The notes: generated from the sequence alone by a model not told the origin. Positions 1-12,509 are shown, numbered from the stretch's first letter. The stretch: 64,000 nt of DNA from Rhodospirillaceae bacterium (GCA_006969625.1 CP030885.1:4289430-4353429); one strand, 5' to 3'. Program-made: numbers and translations.

Positions 1-27
1 AGCGCTTCCGGGGGGACGACCGAGACA

Positions 28-1269
28 ATGGAGAACCTGCAGGCCCTCGCGGGCATGCTCGTGCTGTTCGGCCTGGCCTGGCTGGTCAGCGAGAACCGGC
101 GCGCCGCCAGCCTGCGCGTCGCCTTGGTCGCGATCGCCGCGCAGCTCGCGCTCGCCGGGCTGCTGACGGCGGTGCCGGTGGCGCGCGACCTGCTGCTGCC
201 GCTGAACGACGCCATCCTGGCGCTGCAGGCGGCGACCGAGGCCGGGACCGGCCTGGTCTTCGGCTACCTGGGCGGTGCGCCGCTGCCCTTCGAAGAGCCC
301 TTTCCCGGCGCCGCCTACGTGCTCGCCTTCCGCGGCCTGCCGCTGATCGTCGTGGTCAGCGCCCTGGGCGGCCTGCTGCTCTACTGGGGTGTGCTGCAGC
401 GCATCGTGCGCGGGATGGCCTGGCTGCTCGAGCGCGGCATGAAGGTCGGCGGGCCGGTCGGCTTCGTCAGTGCCGGCAACGTCTTCTTCGGCATGGTCGA
501 GGCGCCGCTGTTCGCCCGGCCCTACGTCGCCCGGCTGAGCCGCAGCGAGCTGTTCCTGATCATGACCGTCGGCATGGCGACCATCGCCGGCACCGTGCTG
601 GCGCTCTACACCGGCTTCCTTTCGCCGGTGCTGCCGAACGCCGGCGGCCACCTGATCGCCGCCTCGCTGATCTCGGTGCCGGCCGCCCTCGGCCTCGCCC
701 AGCTCATGGTGCCGCCGGACGGCCCGCCGACCAGCGGGCGCGTCGAGGTGAAGTCCGAGGCGAGCGGCAGCCTCGACGCCCTTGTGCGCGGCACCGAGGC
801 GGGGCTGAGCATCTTCCTCGGCGTGCTCGCCATGCTGCTGGTCATGGTGGCGCTGGTGGCGCTGGCCGACCTGGTCCTCGGCCTGCTGCCCGAGGTGTGG
901 GGCGCGCCGCTGTCGGTCGAGCGGATCTTCGGCTGGATCTTCACGCCGCTGGTCTGGCTGATCGGCATCCCCTGGGCCGAGGCGGCGGAGGCCGGCCGCC
1001 TGATGGGCCTGAAGACCGCCGTCAACGAGCTGGTCGCCTACCTGGAGCTGGCGCGCCTGCCCGAGGGCGCGCTGTCCGAGCGCAGCCGCCTGATCATGAC
1101 CTACGCCCTGTGCGGCTTCGCCAACTTCGGCAGCCTCGGCATCATGCTCGCCGGCCTCGCCACCATGGCCCCCGACCGCCGCCGCGAAATCGCCGACCTC
1201 GGCCTGCGCGCCCTGGTCGCCGGCACCCTGGCGACGCTCTCCACAGGAGCGGCGGTGGGGGTGTTTTGA
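28..1269 (+). CDS. Concentrative nucleoside transporter (NupC/CNT family)
   Basis: Inner-membrane importer of nucleosides, probably coupled to protons or sodium. The 413 residues are almost wholly hydrophobic, with about ten membrane spans, close to the usual 400-420 for bacterial CNT proteins. The family signature is visible at residues 151-166: GNVFFGMVEAPLFARPYV, which carries the conserved Glu-Ala-Pro-Leu of the substrate site. A second conserved stretch, FANFGSLGIM, lies near residue 365. The ATG follows a G-rich stretch (gggggg, about 15 bases upstream) that is a poor ribosome site, so the start is less certain than the family. It stands alone; the restriction genes downstream look like a separate acquisition. 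Confidence 0.9.
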   Translation: MENLQALAGMLVLFGLAWLVSENRRAASLRVALVAIAAQLALAGLLTAVPVARDLLLPLNDAILALQAATEAGTGLVFGYLGGAPLPFEEPFPGAAYVLAFRGLPLIVVVSALGGLLLYWGVLQRIVRGMAWLLERGMKVGGPVGFVSAGNVFFGMVEAPLFARPYVARLSRSELFLIMTVGMATIAGTVLALYTGFLSPVLPNAGGHLIAASLISVPAALGLAQLMVPPDGPPTSGRVEVKSEASGSLDALVRGTEAGLSIFLGVLAMLLVMVALVALADLVLGLLPEVWGAPLSVERIFGWIFTPLVWLIGIPWAEAAEAGRLMGLKTAVNELVAYLELARLPEGALSERSRLIMTYALCGFANFGSLGIMLAGLATMAPDRRREIADLGLRALVAGTLATLSTGAAVGVF

Positions 1270-1368
1270 GCGACGCAGCTTCCCTCGCGAGTCCTTGGCG
1301 CCTCCCGCGCATAGGTGCTAGCACTACACGCCTGCCGATTTAGCCTTCGCGGTGCCTTCAACCGACCC

Positions 1369-4188
1369 ATGCGCCTGTCCTGGAACGAAATCCGCACCCG
1401 CGCCGCCGCCTTCGCCCGGGAATGGGCGGACGAGACGTACGAGAAGGGCGAGACGCAGAGCTTCTACAACGACTTTTTCGAGGTCTTCGGCGTCAAGAGA
1501 CGGTCCGTCGCCCGCTACGAAGAGCACGTTCGCAAGCTGGACAACAGCGCGGGCTTCATCGACCTCTTCTGGCCCGGCGTTTTGCTGGTCGAACAGAAAA
1601 GTGCCGGCCGAGACCTCGTGCGTGCCGCTGAGCAAGCCGGCGACTACTTCGACGCCATCAAGGAGTCTGAGCGGCCCCGCTATCAGTTGGTCTGCGACTT
1701 TCAGACCTTCGAGCTGCTGGATCGTGACGAGGGTCAGTCTGTTGCCTTCAAGCTTGAAGACTTGCCGAAGTATGTCGAGTGGTTCGGCTTCATCATCGGC
1801 GTGCAGAAGCGCACGTTCCAGGACCAGGACCCGGTCAACATCAAGGCGTCCGAACTGGTCGGCAAGCTGCACGATGCGCTCGAAGAGGCCGGCTATACGG
1901 GGCATGACCTTGAGCGCTTCCTCGTCCGCATCGTCTTCTGTCTGTTCGCCGACGATACCGGCATCTTCGAGGCGCGCGACATCTTCCTGGAGTTCCTGGA
2001 ACAACAGACGCGCGAGGACGGCGGCGACCTGGGTGGCCAGCTCGCGTTGCTCTTCCAGGTACTGAACACGCCGGACGATCAGCGCGCCAAGACCCTCAAC
2101 GAGGACCTGAACCGCTTTCCCTACGTCAACGGCGAGCTGTTCGACGAGCCGCTGCGCATCCCTTCCTTCGACGCGAACATGCGTCAGCGGCTGATCGACG
2201 CCTGCCGGTTCGACTGGTCGGCGATCTCCCCGGCGATCTTCGGCTCCCTCTTCCAGTCCGTCATGGACAAGCAGGAACGGCGGGCGCTCGGCGCCCATTA
2301 CACCACCGAGAAGAACATCCTGAAGGTCATCCAGCCGCTATTCCTGGACGAGCTGCGCGCCGAGTTCGAGCGACTGAAGGCACGCCGCGACAGCCGGCGC
2401 CGGCCGGAACTGCTGAAGTTCCAGGAAAAGCTCGGCAACCTGACATTCTTCGACCCGGCCTGCGGCTGCGGCAACTTCCTGATCATCGCCTACCGCGAAC
2501 TGCGCCAGCTCGAAATCGAGGTGCTGCGCGAGCTTCGGTCGTCCGGCCAGTACGACGTGCTGGCCGACACGCTGTCCGTCGTCGACGTAGACCAGTTCTA
2601 CGGCATCGAGATCGGCGAGTTTCCGGCGCGCATCGCCGAGACGGCGCTGTGGATGATGGATCACATCATGAACTCCCGGCTGAGCCTGGAGTTCGGCGAA
2701 ACCTTCGTGCGCATCCCGCTGGAGAAGTCGCCGCATATCGTCGTAGGGAATGCGCTGCGGCTAGAGTGGTCAAATATCTTACCGCCTGCGCAATGCTCAT
2801 ATCTACTTGGTAATCCGCCATTTGTCGGACACCAGTGGCGGACCAAAGACCAGCAGATGGATATGGCCTTGATTTGGGGTCGGCAAGGACAAGTGAACCG
2901 GCTCGACTACGTCACCTGCTGGTTCAAGCAAGCTATACAATATGCATGCCAGTATAAACACATTGATACTGCATTTGTGTCGACAAACTCTATCACACAG
3001 GGTGAGCAAGCCAGCATTTTGTGGCCAGAAATATTTAAGGAAAATCAATCAATACGGTTTGCACATAGAACATTTCAGTGGAATAGCGAAGCCCGAGGCA
3101 AGGCTGCAGTACATTGTGTTATTATTGGTCTTTCTTGCAAACATGACATCGAGAAATTCATATTCGAGTATGAGGACATTCGGGGCGAGCCACATGTCAC
3201 CCAGGTGTCGCGTATCAATGGATACCTAATTGAAGGCCCGCAGTATGCAATTCCGGCTAGGAGCAAGCCGCCAGAGGGGCGACTACGAATTCACAAGGGC
3301 AGCCAGCCTACGGATGGGGCCAGGCTTAGGATCCGTGGAGGAGGCTACCAGAAGTTCAGCAACTTGATCCTTGATGGAGAGGATCGCGCCAAACTCCTTG
3401 AGGCAGATCCATCCGCCGAGAAGTGGCTTCGCCCTTACGTCGGCGGCGATGAGCTTATCTCAGGCAAATGGCGGTGGTGTTTGTGGCTGAAGGACGCTGA
3501 TCCGGCTGAGCTTCGCGAGTCCAAGCCCGTCGCGGAGCGCCTAGAGAGAGTCCGGCTTGGGCGACTTCAGAGCCCTACCGCGAGTGTTCAGGAGTACGCG
3601 CGGTTTCCCACACTTTTCACGCAAGACCGACAGCCAAACGTAGACTATCTCGCAATTCCAGAAGTCTCATCCCAGTCGCGCGAATACATACCCATCGCAA
3701 TTATATCGTCTCGCGTGATTGCATCAAATAAATTGCAAATTATTGCGGGCGCACCACTCTTTTATCTCGGAATACTGACATCCGCCATGCACATGGCTTG
3801 GATGCGCGCGGTAGGCGGGCGACTTAAATCAGACTATAGTTACTCACCAGCGATATATAACTCGTTCGTCTGGCCTGAAATGGACAAGTCTCAAGCGGAC
3901 GGAGTGGCGCAACTGGCACAAGAAATCCTCGACACGCGAGATCAGTTCGCCACCAGCAGCCTCGACAATCTGTACGACCGAGACACGATGCCACCGGCGC
4001 TGCGGCGTGCACATCTCGATCTCGATAAGGTGGTTGACCGCCTTTACCGGAAAGGCGGCTTTCGATTCGAGCGCGAGCGCGTCGAGCATCTGTTCATGCT
4101 TTACGAAAAGATGGTCGCGCCGCTCTCCGCCGAGGCTGCGAAGAAGCCCCGGCGGCGGCGCAAAGCGGCCAAGCCGGAGGCCGTTTGA
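1369..4188 (+). CDS. MmeI-like (type IIL) fused restriction endonuclease / adenine methyltransferase
   Basis: One protein that methylates and cuts DNA. Near the N-terminus Asp65-X9-Glu75-Gln-Lys77 matches the D-X9-E-X-K nuclease site of MmeI. The methyltransferase follows: motif I FFDPACGCGNF near residues 359-369 and motif IV GNPPF near 480, which indicates N6-adenine methylation. The last part should hold the target-recognition domain. At 939 residues it is the usual MmeI-family length. I chose the ATG at 1369 because the family motifs begin right after it; an in-frame start at 1315 adds 18 atypical residues. Base composition changes inside the gene: about 2750-3860 is far more AT-rich than either end. 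A GIY-YIG protein follows one base after the stop codon. The frame is intact, so the enzyme could be active. Confidence 0.9.
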   Translation: MRLSWNEIRTRAAAFAREWADETYEKGETQSFYNDFFEVFGVKRRSVARYEEHVRKLDNSAGFIDLFWPGVLLVEQKSAGRDLVRAAEQAGDYFDAIKESERPRYQLVCDFQTFELLDRDEGQSVAFKLEDLPKYVEWFGFIIGVQKRTFQDQDPVNIKASELVGKLHDALEEAGYTGHDLERFLVRIVFCLFADDTGIFEARDIFLEFLEQQTREDGGDLGGQLALLFQVLNTPDDQRAKTLNEDLNRFPYVNGELFDEPLRIPSFDANMRQRLIDACRFDWSAISPAIFGSLFQSVMDKQERRALGAHYTTEKNILKVIQPLFLDELRAEFERLKARRDSRRRPELLKFQEKLGNLTFFDPACGCGNFLIIAYRELRQLEIEVLRELRSSGQYDVLADTLSVVDVDQFYGIEIGEFPARIAETALWMMDHIMNSRLSLEFGETFVRIPLEKSPHIVVGNALRLEWSNILPPAQCSYLLGNPPFVGHQWRTKDQQMDMALIWGRQGQVNRLDYVTCWFKQAIQYACQYKHIDTAFVSTNSITQGEQASILWPEIFKENQSIRFAHRTFQWNSEARGKAAVHCVIIGLSCKHDIEKFIFEYEDIRGEPHVTQVSRINGYLIEGPQYAIPARSKPPEGRLRIHKGSQPTDGARLRIRGGGYQKFSNLILDGEDRAKLLEADPSAEKWLRPYVGGDELISGKWRWCLWLKDADPAELRESKPVAERLERVRLGRLQSPTASVQEYARFPTLFTQDRQPNVDYLAIPEVSSQSREYIPIAIISSRVIASNKLQIIAGAPLFYLGILTSAMHMAWMRAVGGRLKSDYSYSPAIYNSFVWPEMDKSQADGVAQLAQEILDTRDQFATSSLDNLYDRDTMPPALRRAHLDLDKVVDRLYRKGGFRFERERVEHLFMLYEKMVAPLSAEAAKKPRRRRKAAKPEAV

Positions 4189-4189
4189 C

Positions 4190-5128
4190 ATGCCCGACCC
4201 TTTCACCATCCGCATCTTCGTGCCGGACGGCGATCCGGAAGGGGTACGGCTGATCGACCGGATGAACTGGACCGGGCACGGGGTGGTCTTCCCGCGCGTG
4301 AAGTGGCCGGAGGTGCGCGGCCGGGCCGAGATGCTGCGCACCGGCGTCTACATCCTGGTCGGCTACGGCGACAGCGACGACGGCCTGCCGACGCTCTACA
4401 TCGGCCAGGCGGACGGCGTCAGGAACCGGATCGAGTCCCATTACGGCACGAAGGACTTCTGGGACTGGGCGGCGGTCTTCACCTCGACCAGCGGGGGACT
4501 CAACCGGGCGCATGTCACCTGGCTGGAGCACGCTTTGGTCCGGCGCGCCCAGCAGGCCGGGCGCTGTCGCCTGGACAACGGCAACACGCCGCAGGAACCG
4601 GCCCTGAGCGAGGCCGAGAAGGCGGATACCGAGGGTTTTCTGAAGGAGATCCTGCAGATCCTGCCGCTGGTCGGCCTGCGCGCCTTCGAGTTCCCCAAGG
4701 CCGTCGCGGTGCCGCAGGCCCGCGATCCCGCCGGCACTGCGGGACCCGCCAAGCCGGCCGAGGCGGCCAAGACTCCGGATACCATCATCGTGCCGGCGCA
4801 GAAGGAGGGGTTCGAGAAGGCCTTTCTCGGCGAGAACGCCTGGTATGCGATCCGCATCGCCGGCGGCATGCTCGACAAGATCAAGTACGTTGCGGGCTAC
4901 CAGACCAATCCGGTGTCGGCGATCACGCACTACGCGCCGGTGGACCGGATCGAGCCCTATGGCGAGGAGGGGAAGTACAAGCTGATCTTCTCCGAGCCGG
5001 CCAAGCCGATCGGCCCGATCCCCTTCGGCGACGCCCCGCTCGGCATGATGCAGGGCCCACGCTACACCAGCTTCGCCAAGCTGCAGTCGGCGAAGACGAT
5101 CAAGGACCTGATTAGGAACAAGCGATAG
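4190..5128 (+). CDS. GIY-YIG nuclease-domain protein with EVE-like C-terminal domain
   Basis: 312 residues. The N-terminal half has the GIY-YIG signature: GVYILVG at 52-58 and LYIGQAD at 69-75, followed by Arg residues at 78-80, WLEHAL with Glu113, and an Asn-rich RLDNGN segment near 131-136. These fit the catalytic Tyr, Arg, Glu and Asn of the fold. The C-terminal 95 residues (from AWYAIRIAGG near 217) contain IKYVAGYQTNPVSAIT and KLIFSEPAKPIGPI. To me these resemble EVE/PUA-like modified-base-reading domains, but that is an inference. The ATG sits one base after the stop of the MmeI-like gene, so the two are surely co-translated. Likely an accessory nuclease or modification reader of the restriction system; its exact role is unknown. 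Confidence 0.75.
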   Translation: MPDPFTIRIFVPDGDPEGVRLIDRMNWTGHGVVFPRVKWPEVRGRAEMLRTGVYILVGYGDSDDGLPTLYIGQADGVRNRIESHYGTKDFWDWAAVFTSTSGGLNRAHVTWLEHALVRRAQQAGRCRLDNGNTPQEPALSEAEKADTEGFLKEILQILPLVGLRAFEFPKAVAVPQARDPAGTAGPAKPAEAAKTPDTIIVPAQKEGFEKAFLGENAWYAIRIAGGMLDKIKYVAGYQTNPVSAITHYAPVDRIEPYGEEGKYKLIFSEPAKPIGPIPFGDAPLGMMQGPRYTSFAKLQSAKTIKDLIRNKR

Positions 5129-5140
5129 GGCGCGCCGCCG

Positions 5141-7414
<2,274 letters not shown>

Positions 7415-7546
7415 GGGCGTAAGATAGAGCGCGACCCCGCTACCTGACCAGGGGGCGCCGGCCGGCACACGGCGGATCGCCCCTTGCCGGTCACTTTGTT
7501 GCCCCGAACCAAGTGAATTCACCGAAACGCACAGAAACCAAGACCG

Positions 7547-7777
7547 ATGTCGGATCTTCTTGCGGGACTATGCTTCGGATGGCTGCTCTCGGAATTTCTG
7601 GAGCATCGGCGGCGTCCCTGGCGCATCGTGCTGGTATGCGCGGCCAGTCCGGCCGCCTTCGCGGTCGTGCTGGAGCCGGAGTCCACCTTCCGCGCGCTGC
7701 TGGGCGGCGTCTGGGTCTTGGTCGGTTTCGGCCTCTTCAGGCTGGTTCGTGAACTGACATCGCGACCGATGCGGTAG
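7547..7777 (+). CDS. Small hypothetical membrane protein
   Basis: 76 residues, mostly hydrophobic. Two or three short membrane-spanning stretches are separated by a basic loop (EHRRRPWR) and an acidic one (LEPESTF). I do not recognise a family. It lies between the divergent uvrB promoter region and ahpC. There is no clear ribosome-binding site before the ATG; an out-of-frame alternative on the same strand overlaps it. I favour this frame because of its membrane-protein hydrophobicity pattern. A spurious frame cannot be excluded. Confidence 0.4.
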   Translation: MSDLLAGLCFGWLLSEFLEHRRRPWRIVLVCAASPAAFAVVLEPESTFRALLGGVWVLVGFGLFRLVRELTSRPMR

Positions 7778-7828
7778 ATCGGCGGGGCGCACAGTCTAGC
7801 GCAAATTAAAATCATTCCAGGTCTTGAC

Positions 7829-7846
7829 GTGCGGCGGTATCCGCAC
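7829..7846 (+). other. Short hairpin upstream of ahpC
   Basis: The stretch 7778-7969 between the small membrane protein and ahpC includes an AT-rich segment and a perfect 6-base stem with a 6-base loop (GTGCGG, then CGGTAT, then CCGCAC). A TTGACG at 7824-7829 could be a -35 box, but I see no convincing -10 box at the right distance. A regulator site or leader hairpin is possible; nothing specific can be claimed. Confidence 0.3.
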
Positions 7847-7969
7847 GATCTTGGCGCCTAGTTGCAAATTGGAGGCGTTCCAAACACGCTTCGTCCTTGC
7901 ATCGAAGCCATCCGGCGCCCCGGCGGCGCCTACCAGACAGACGCGAACGACGCAGGAGTTGCGAGACAC

Positions 7970-8518
7970 ATGCTGACCGTCGGCGACATCTTCCCGAAAT
8001 TCGACCTGACCGCCGTCAAGGCCGGCGCGCCGCAGGCGCCGTCCGAGGCCTTCGAACAGGTCACCAACGAGACCTACAAGGACAAGTGGCTGGTGGTCTT
8101 CTTCTGGCCGAAGGACTTCACCTTCGTCTGCCCGACCGAGATCGCCGAGTTCGGCCGCCTGAACGAGGAGTTCGCCGACCGCGACGCGCAGGTGCTGGGC
8201 GTGTCCACCGACAACGAGTTCGTCCACCACGCCTGGAAGCGCGACCACGCGGACCTGCGCGAACTGCCCTTCCCGATGGTCAGCGACCTCAAGCGCGAAC
8301 TGTCGAGCGCGCTCGGCATCCTCGACAAGGCCGAAGGCGTGCCCTTGCGCGCCACCTTCGTCGTCGACCCGGACGGCGTGATCCAGCACGTCGCGGTCAA
8401 CGGCCTCAACGTCGGCCGCAACGTCAAGGAGACCCTGCGCATCCTCGACGCTCTGCAGACCGACGAGCTCTGCCCCTGCAACTGGGAAAAGGGCGAGGAG
8501 GTCCTGAAGGTCGCGTAA
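7970..8518 (+). CDS. ahpC: Peroxiredoxin AhpC (2-Cys, AhpD-dependent type)
   Basis: Reduces hydrogen peroxide, organic peroxides and peroxynitrite in the cytoplasm. From the ATG at 7970 (CAGGAG upstream) it has 182 residues. The peroxidatic Cys54 lies in FTFVCPTE, and the C-terminal ELCPCNW carries Cys168 and Cys170, candidates for the resolving cysteine. The thioredoxin-fold core continues through VLGVSTDNEF and ATFVVDPDG. The next gene encodes AhpD, the disulfide reductase used by actinobacterial-type AhpC, so the two work as a pair. No oxyR lies beside it. A terminator-like hairpin sits between the two genes, so ahpD may be expressed at a different level. Confidence 0.96.
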   Translation: MLTVGDIFPKFDLTAVKAGAPQAPSEAFEQVTNETYKDKWLVVFFWPKDFTFVCPTEIAEFGRLNEEFADRDAQVLGVSTDNEFVHHAWKRDHADLRELPFPMVSDLKRELSSALGILDKAEGVPLRATFVVDPDGVIQHVAVNGLNVGRNVKETLRILDALQTDELCPCNWEKGEEVLKVA

Positions 8519-8575
8519 CGGCGACCTTCGCCTCCGGCTTCGGCCGCCGCCTGTCAGGCAGCGGCCGGCCCTCAC

Positions 8576-8627
8576 GCTTCGAGACGCGCTGCGCAACGCA
8601 GCGCGCCTCAGCATGAGGGCGGTCTTC
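8576..8627. repeat. REP-like intergenic inverted repeat
   Basis: Between ahpC and ahpD lies CTTCGAGACGCGCTGCG, followed by a perfect 8-base hairpin (8586-8604, loop CAA) and a cgcctcagcatgagggcgg tail. The same words (TTCGAGACGCGCTGC..., CCTCAGGATGAGCGCGG) recur in the longer repeat at 29161-29265, so this is a shorter, diverged member of that family. It is non-coding. Confidence 0.6.
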
Positions 8628-8661
8628 CCCGTCACCCCATCGTCACGCGCTCATGCTGATC

Positions 8662-8684
8662 AGCCCGGCATCGGCCGGGCTTTT
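8662..8684 (+). terminator. Rho-independent terminator between ahpC and ahpD
   Basis: Perfect 8-base stem AGCCCGGC / GCCGGGCT with a four-base loop (ATCG), running into TTTT. It is positioned 144 bases after the ahpC stop and 84 bases before ahpD. It would end or attenuate the ahpC transcript. It is one of the few hairpins in the window with a real T-run. Confidence 0.7.
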
Positions 8685-8767
8685 CGAAGCGAGCACGACG
8701 TGCTCGGGCCGCAAGGCCGGCGTCCCGCCCATCAGGGCCGGACCACCCAACGCAAGGAGATCCACCC

Positions 8768-9316
8768 ATGTCCATCGACACCCTGCGCGGCCGGATCCCG
8801 GCCTACGCCAAGGACCTCAAGCTCAACCTCGGCAACGTACTGGAGCCGCAGAACCTCACCGCGCAGCAGGTCTGGGGCATCGCCCTGGCCAGCGCCATCG
8901 CCAGCCGCAACCCGCAGGTGCTGGAGGCGGTCGCCGCGGACGCCGCCACCAAGCTGTCGGCCGAGGCGCGGAGCGCGGCGCGCACCGCCGCGGCGCTGAT
9001 GGCGATGAACAACGTCTACTACCGCGCGACCCACCTGCTCTCGAACGCGGAGTACGGCAAGCTGCCGGCGCGCCTGCGCATGAACGCCATCGCCAACCCC
9101 GGCATCGACAAGCTGGACTTCGAGCTGATCTCGCTGGCCGTCAGCGCGATCAACGGCTGCGGCATGTGCCTGGACGCGCACGAGCGCGAGGTGCTCGGCA
9201 AGGGCGCGACCAAGGAAGGCGTGCAGGACGCGCTGCGCATCGCCAGCGTGATCCACGCCGTCGCCGTCACCCTGGAGGCCGAGGCCGTCGCCCCGGCGGC
9301 GCAGGTGGCCGCATAA
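8768..9316 (+). CDS. ahpD: Alkyl hydroperoxidase AhpD
   Basis: 182-residue all-helical disulfide reductase that regenerates AhpC. The active-site motif CGMCLDAHE places Cys131, Cys134 and His138 within one residue of the Mycobacterium tuberculosis AhpD positions (130, 133, 137). AAGGAGA lies 7 bases before the ATG, a strong ribosome-binding site that settles the start. It follows ahpC after a 249-base gap that holds a REP-like repeat and a terminator. The last dozen residues are an Ala-rich tail. Confidence 0.96.
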   Translation: MSIDTLRGRIPAYAKDLKLNLGNVLEPQNLTAQQVWGIALASAIASRNPQVLEAVAADAATKLSAEARSAARTAAALMAMNNVYYRATHLLSNAEYGKLPARLRMNAIANPGIDKLDFELISLAVSAINGCGMCLDAHEREVLGKGATKEGVQDALRIASVIHAVAVTLEAEAVAPAAQVAA

Positions 9317-9327
9317 GCCAGGCCGAT

Positions 9328-9347
9328 ACGCTGCGCTAAAGCAGCGT
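9328..9347. terminator. Hairpin between convergent ahpD and small ORF
   Basis: Perfect 7-base stem ACGCTGC / GCAGCGT with loop GCTAAA, 12 bases after the ahpD stop. It has no T-run on either strand, so it may be a weak bidirectional terminator only. It overlaps the stop codon of the small minus-strand reading frame that ends at 9336. Confidence 0.35.
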
Positions 9348-9482
9348 CTCGCCGAACACCAGCAGCGCCCCGCAGGCGACGGCCAGGGCCGCGAGCGCGT
9401 AGCCGAAAGCGGCGCGCCCGCGGCGCCGGCGGCGCAGGCGGGGCGACTCGTAGCTGAGCAAGGTCAGGTAGCCGTTGCGCAT
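9336..9482 (-). CDS. Possible small membrane protein (48 aa)
   Basis: Reads MRNGYLTLLSYESPRL, then a run of five arginines, then a single hydrophobic segment of about 20 residues ending in FGETLL. That is a positive-inside, single-span layout plausible for a small inner-membrane protein. A GAGGG lies just before the ATG but closer than ideal. I know of no family. The rest of the gap up to the aminotransferase at 9742 (9483-9741) shows nothing I recognise except the ribosome-binding site GGAGG about 10 bases before that gene. Confidence 0.35.
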   Translation of the reverse strand: MRNGYLTLLSYESPRLRRRRRGRAAFGYALAALAVACGALLVFGETLL

Positions 9483-9660
9483 GGTCCCTCGCAGGTGCGG
9501 TCGCGGGGCGGAGGTGTCCGACTCAAGCGAGGCGGCCATTGAGGAGTCACGAGTCAAAGATGCGACCGACGCAAGGCAGAGGGCGCTGCCAGCCGGTTGC
9601 CATGATCCAAGCCCTCCGATAGCTTCCGCGGCGTTTCCAGAGCGATTTGCGACCGGATAG

Positions 9661-10944
<1,284 letters not shown>

Positions 10945-10974
10945 CGCGCGGACCGCAGCGAGACCCGCACAACG

Positions 10975-11895
10975 ATGCGCATCCTGATCTTCGGCACCGG
11001 CGGCATCGGCGGCTACTTCGGCGCCCGCTTGGCCGCGGCAGGCGAAGAGGTGGTCTTCGCCGCACGCGGCGCCTTCGCCGACGCGCTGCGCGAGAGCGGC
11101 CTGAGGGTCTTCTCCGCCCAGGGCGATCTGCACCTGTCGCAGGTGACGCTCTACGACCCGGCCACCGCCGGGCCGATGGACGCGGTGCTGGTCTGCACCA
11201 AGATGGGGGCGCTGGAGGCGGCTGCCGCGGCGATCCGCCCGGCGGTCGGGCCGCAGACGGCGGTGGTGCCGCTGCAGAACGGCGTCGAGTCCGTCGCGCT
11301 GCTGCAGGAGCATCTGCCGGCGCAGAACGTGCTGGGCGGCGTCGCCTACATCTCCGCCCACATCGAGGCGCCGGGTGTCATCCGCCACAACACGCGGCAC
11401 GCCCGCCTGGTCTTCGGCGAACTGGACGGGCAGGCGACGCCGCGTGCCCTGGACCTGCGCGACGCGCTGGAGCGGGCCGGAATCGAGGTCGAGCTGACGG
11501 ACGACGTGCGCCGCGCCCTGTGGGAGAAGTTCGTCGCCCTGGCGCCGCTCGCCGGGGCCTGCAGCTACCTGCGCAGCGACATCGGCGGCGTCCGCGGCGA
11601 TGCCGAGGGACGCCGGCTGCTGCACGATCTCGCGGCCGAATGCATCGCCGTCGGGCGCGCCCAGGGCGTCGACCTGCCGGACGACCTGGAGGCCAGGACG
11701 CTCGCCCGCTTCGACGAGCTGGGCGGCACGGTCAAGCCCTCCATGCTGCTCGACCTGGAGCGCGGCAAGCCGCTGGAGCTGGAGTGGCTGACCGGCGCGA
11801 CCGTGCGGCTGGGCGAAGCGGCCGGCGTGCCGACGCCGGCGAGCCGGCGCGTCTGCGACGCGCTGCGCCCCTACGCGACGGGAGCGGCGGCATGA
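10975..11895 (+). CDS. panE: 2-dehydropantoate 2-reductase family protein (PanE/ApbA)
   Basis: NADPH-dependent reduction of ketopantoate to pantoate in the coenzyme A pathway is the best-known role of the family. 306 residues. The Rossmann motif GTGGIGGYFGARLAAAGE opens the protein, and VPLQNGVES and LWEKFVALAPLAG match the conserved substrate-site helices, including the expected Lys. Many genomes carry several paralogues that act on other 2-keto acids, so the exact substrate is less sure than the fold. The stop codon overlaps the start of the septation gene (ATGA), so the two are translationally coupled. Confidence 0.85.
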   Translation: MRILIFGTGGIGGYFGARLAAAGEEVVFAARGAFADALRESGLRVFSAQGDLHLSQVTLYDPATAGPMDAVLVCTKMGALEAAAAAIRPAVGPQTAVVPLQNGVESVALLQEHLPAQNVLGGVAYISAHIEAPGVIRHNTRHARLVFGELDGQATPRALDLRDALERAGIEVELTDDVRRALWEKFVALAPLAGACSYLRSDIGGVRGDAEGRRLLHDLAAECIAVGRAQGVDLPDDLEARTLARFDELGGTVKPSMLLDLERGKPLELEWLTGATVRLGEAAGVPTPASRRVCDALRPYATGAAA

Positions 11896-12509
11896 GCGAA
11901 CCCGGCGCGCCGCCCGAGGCCGGCACGGGGCCCGCCTGGCTGCGGCCGGCGGCCGACTACGGCCCGCTGCTGGTCTTTCTGGTGGTCTACTACGCCAGCG
12001 ACATCCTGACGGCCACGGCGGCGCTGATGGCGGCGAGCCTGGTTGCGCTGGCGGTGTCCTGGGGTCTGGCGCGCACTGTGCCGTGGCTGCCGCTGGTCGC
12101 TGCCGCCATCCTCGGCGTCTTCGGCGGCCTGACGCTGCTCTTCGAGGACAGCTTCTGGATCAAGATCAAGCCGACGGTGATGCAGGTGATCTTCGCCGTC
12201 GCGCTCTACGGCTCGCTGCTGGTCGGCAAGCCGCTGCTCAAGCTGATGCTGAACCGCGCTTTCGAGATGCCGGACGCCGCCTGGCGGGTGATGACGATCC
12301 GCTTCAGCCTGTTCTTCCTGGTCATGGCGGCCGCCAACGAGCTGGTCTGGCGGACCCAGAGCGAGGAGTTCTGGGTCACCTTCGATACGGTCGGCCAGAT
12401 GGGCATCACCTTCGTCTTCGTGATGAGCCAGGTGCCCTACATGCTGCGCCACCACGAAGCGATGCAGGCGCGCAAGTCGGAGGCCGGCGAGGCGCCGCCG
12501 AAGGACTGA
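11892..12509 (+). CDS. yciB: Septation protein A (YciB/IspZ family)
   Basis: Integral membrane protein with five predicted spans, associated with cell-envelope synthesis and division. The 205 residues match the family. Landmarks are LTLLFEDSFWIKIKPTVMQ near 75-95, GKPLLKLMLNRAF, a conserved NELVWR, and the end region FVFVMSQVPYMLRHHEA. It starts inside the panE stop codon (ATGA). The last 107 bases of this gene are repeated, with stop codons, 1.2 kb downstream (13636-13745). That implies a partial duplication, with the EF-hand gene lying between the copies. Confidence 0.95.
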   Translation: MSEPGAPPEAGTGPAWLRPAADYGPLLVFLVVYYASDILTATAALMAASLVALAVSWGLARTVPWLPLVAAAILGVFGGLTLLFEDSFWIKIKPTVMQVIFAVALYGSLLVGKPLLKLMLNRAFEMPDAAWRVMTIRFSLFFLVMAAANELVWRTQSEEFWVTFDTVGQMGITFVFVMSQVPYMLRHHEAMQARKSEAGEAPPKD

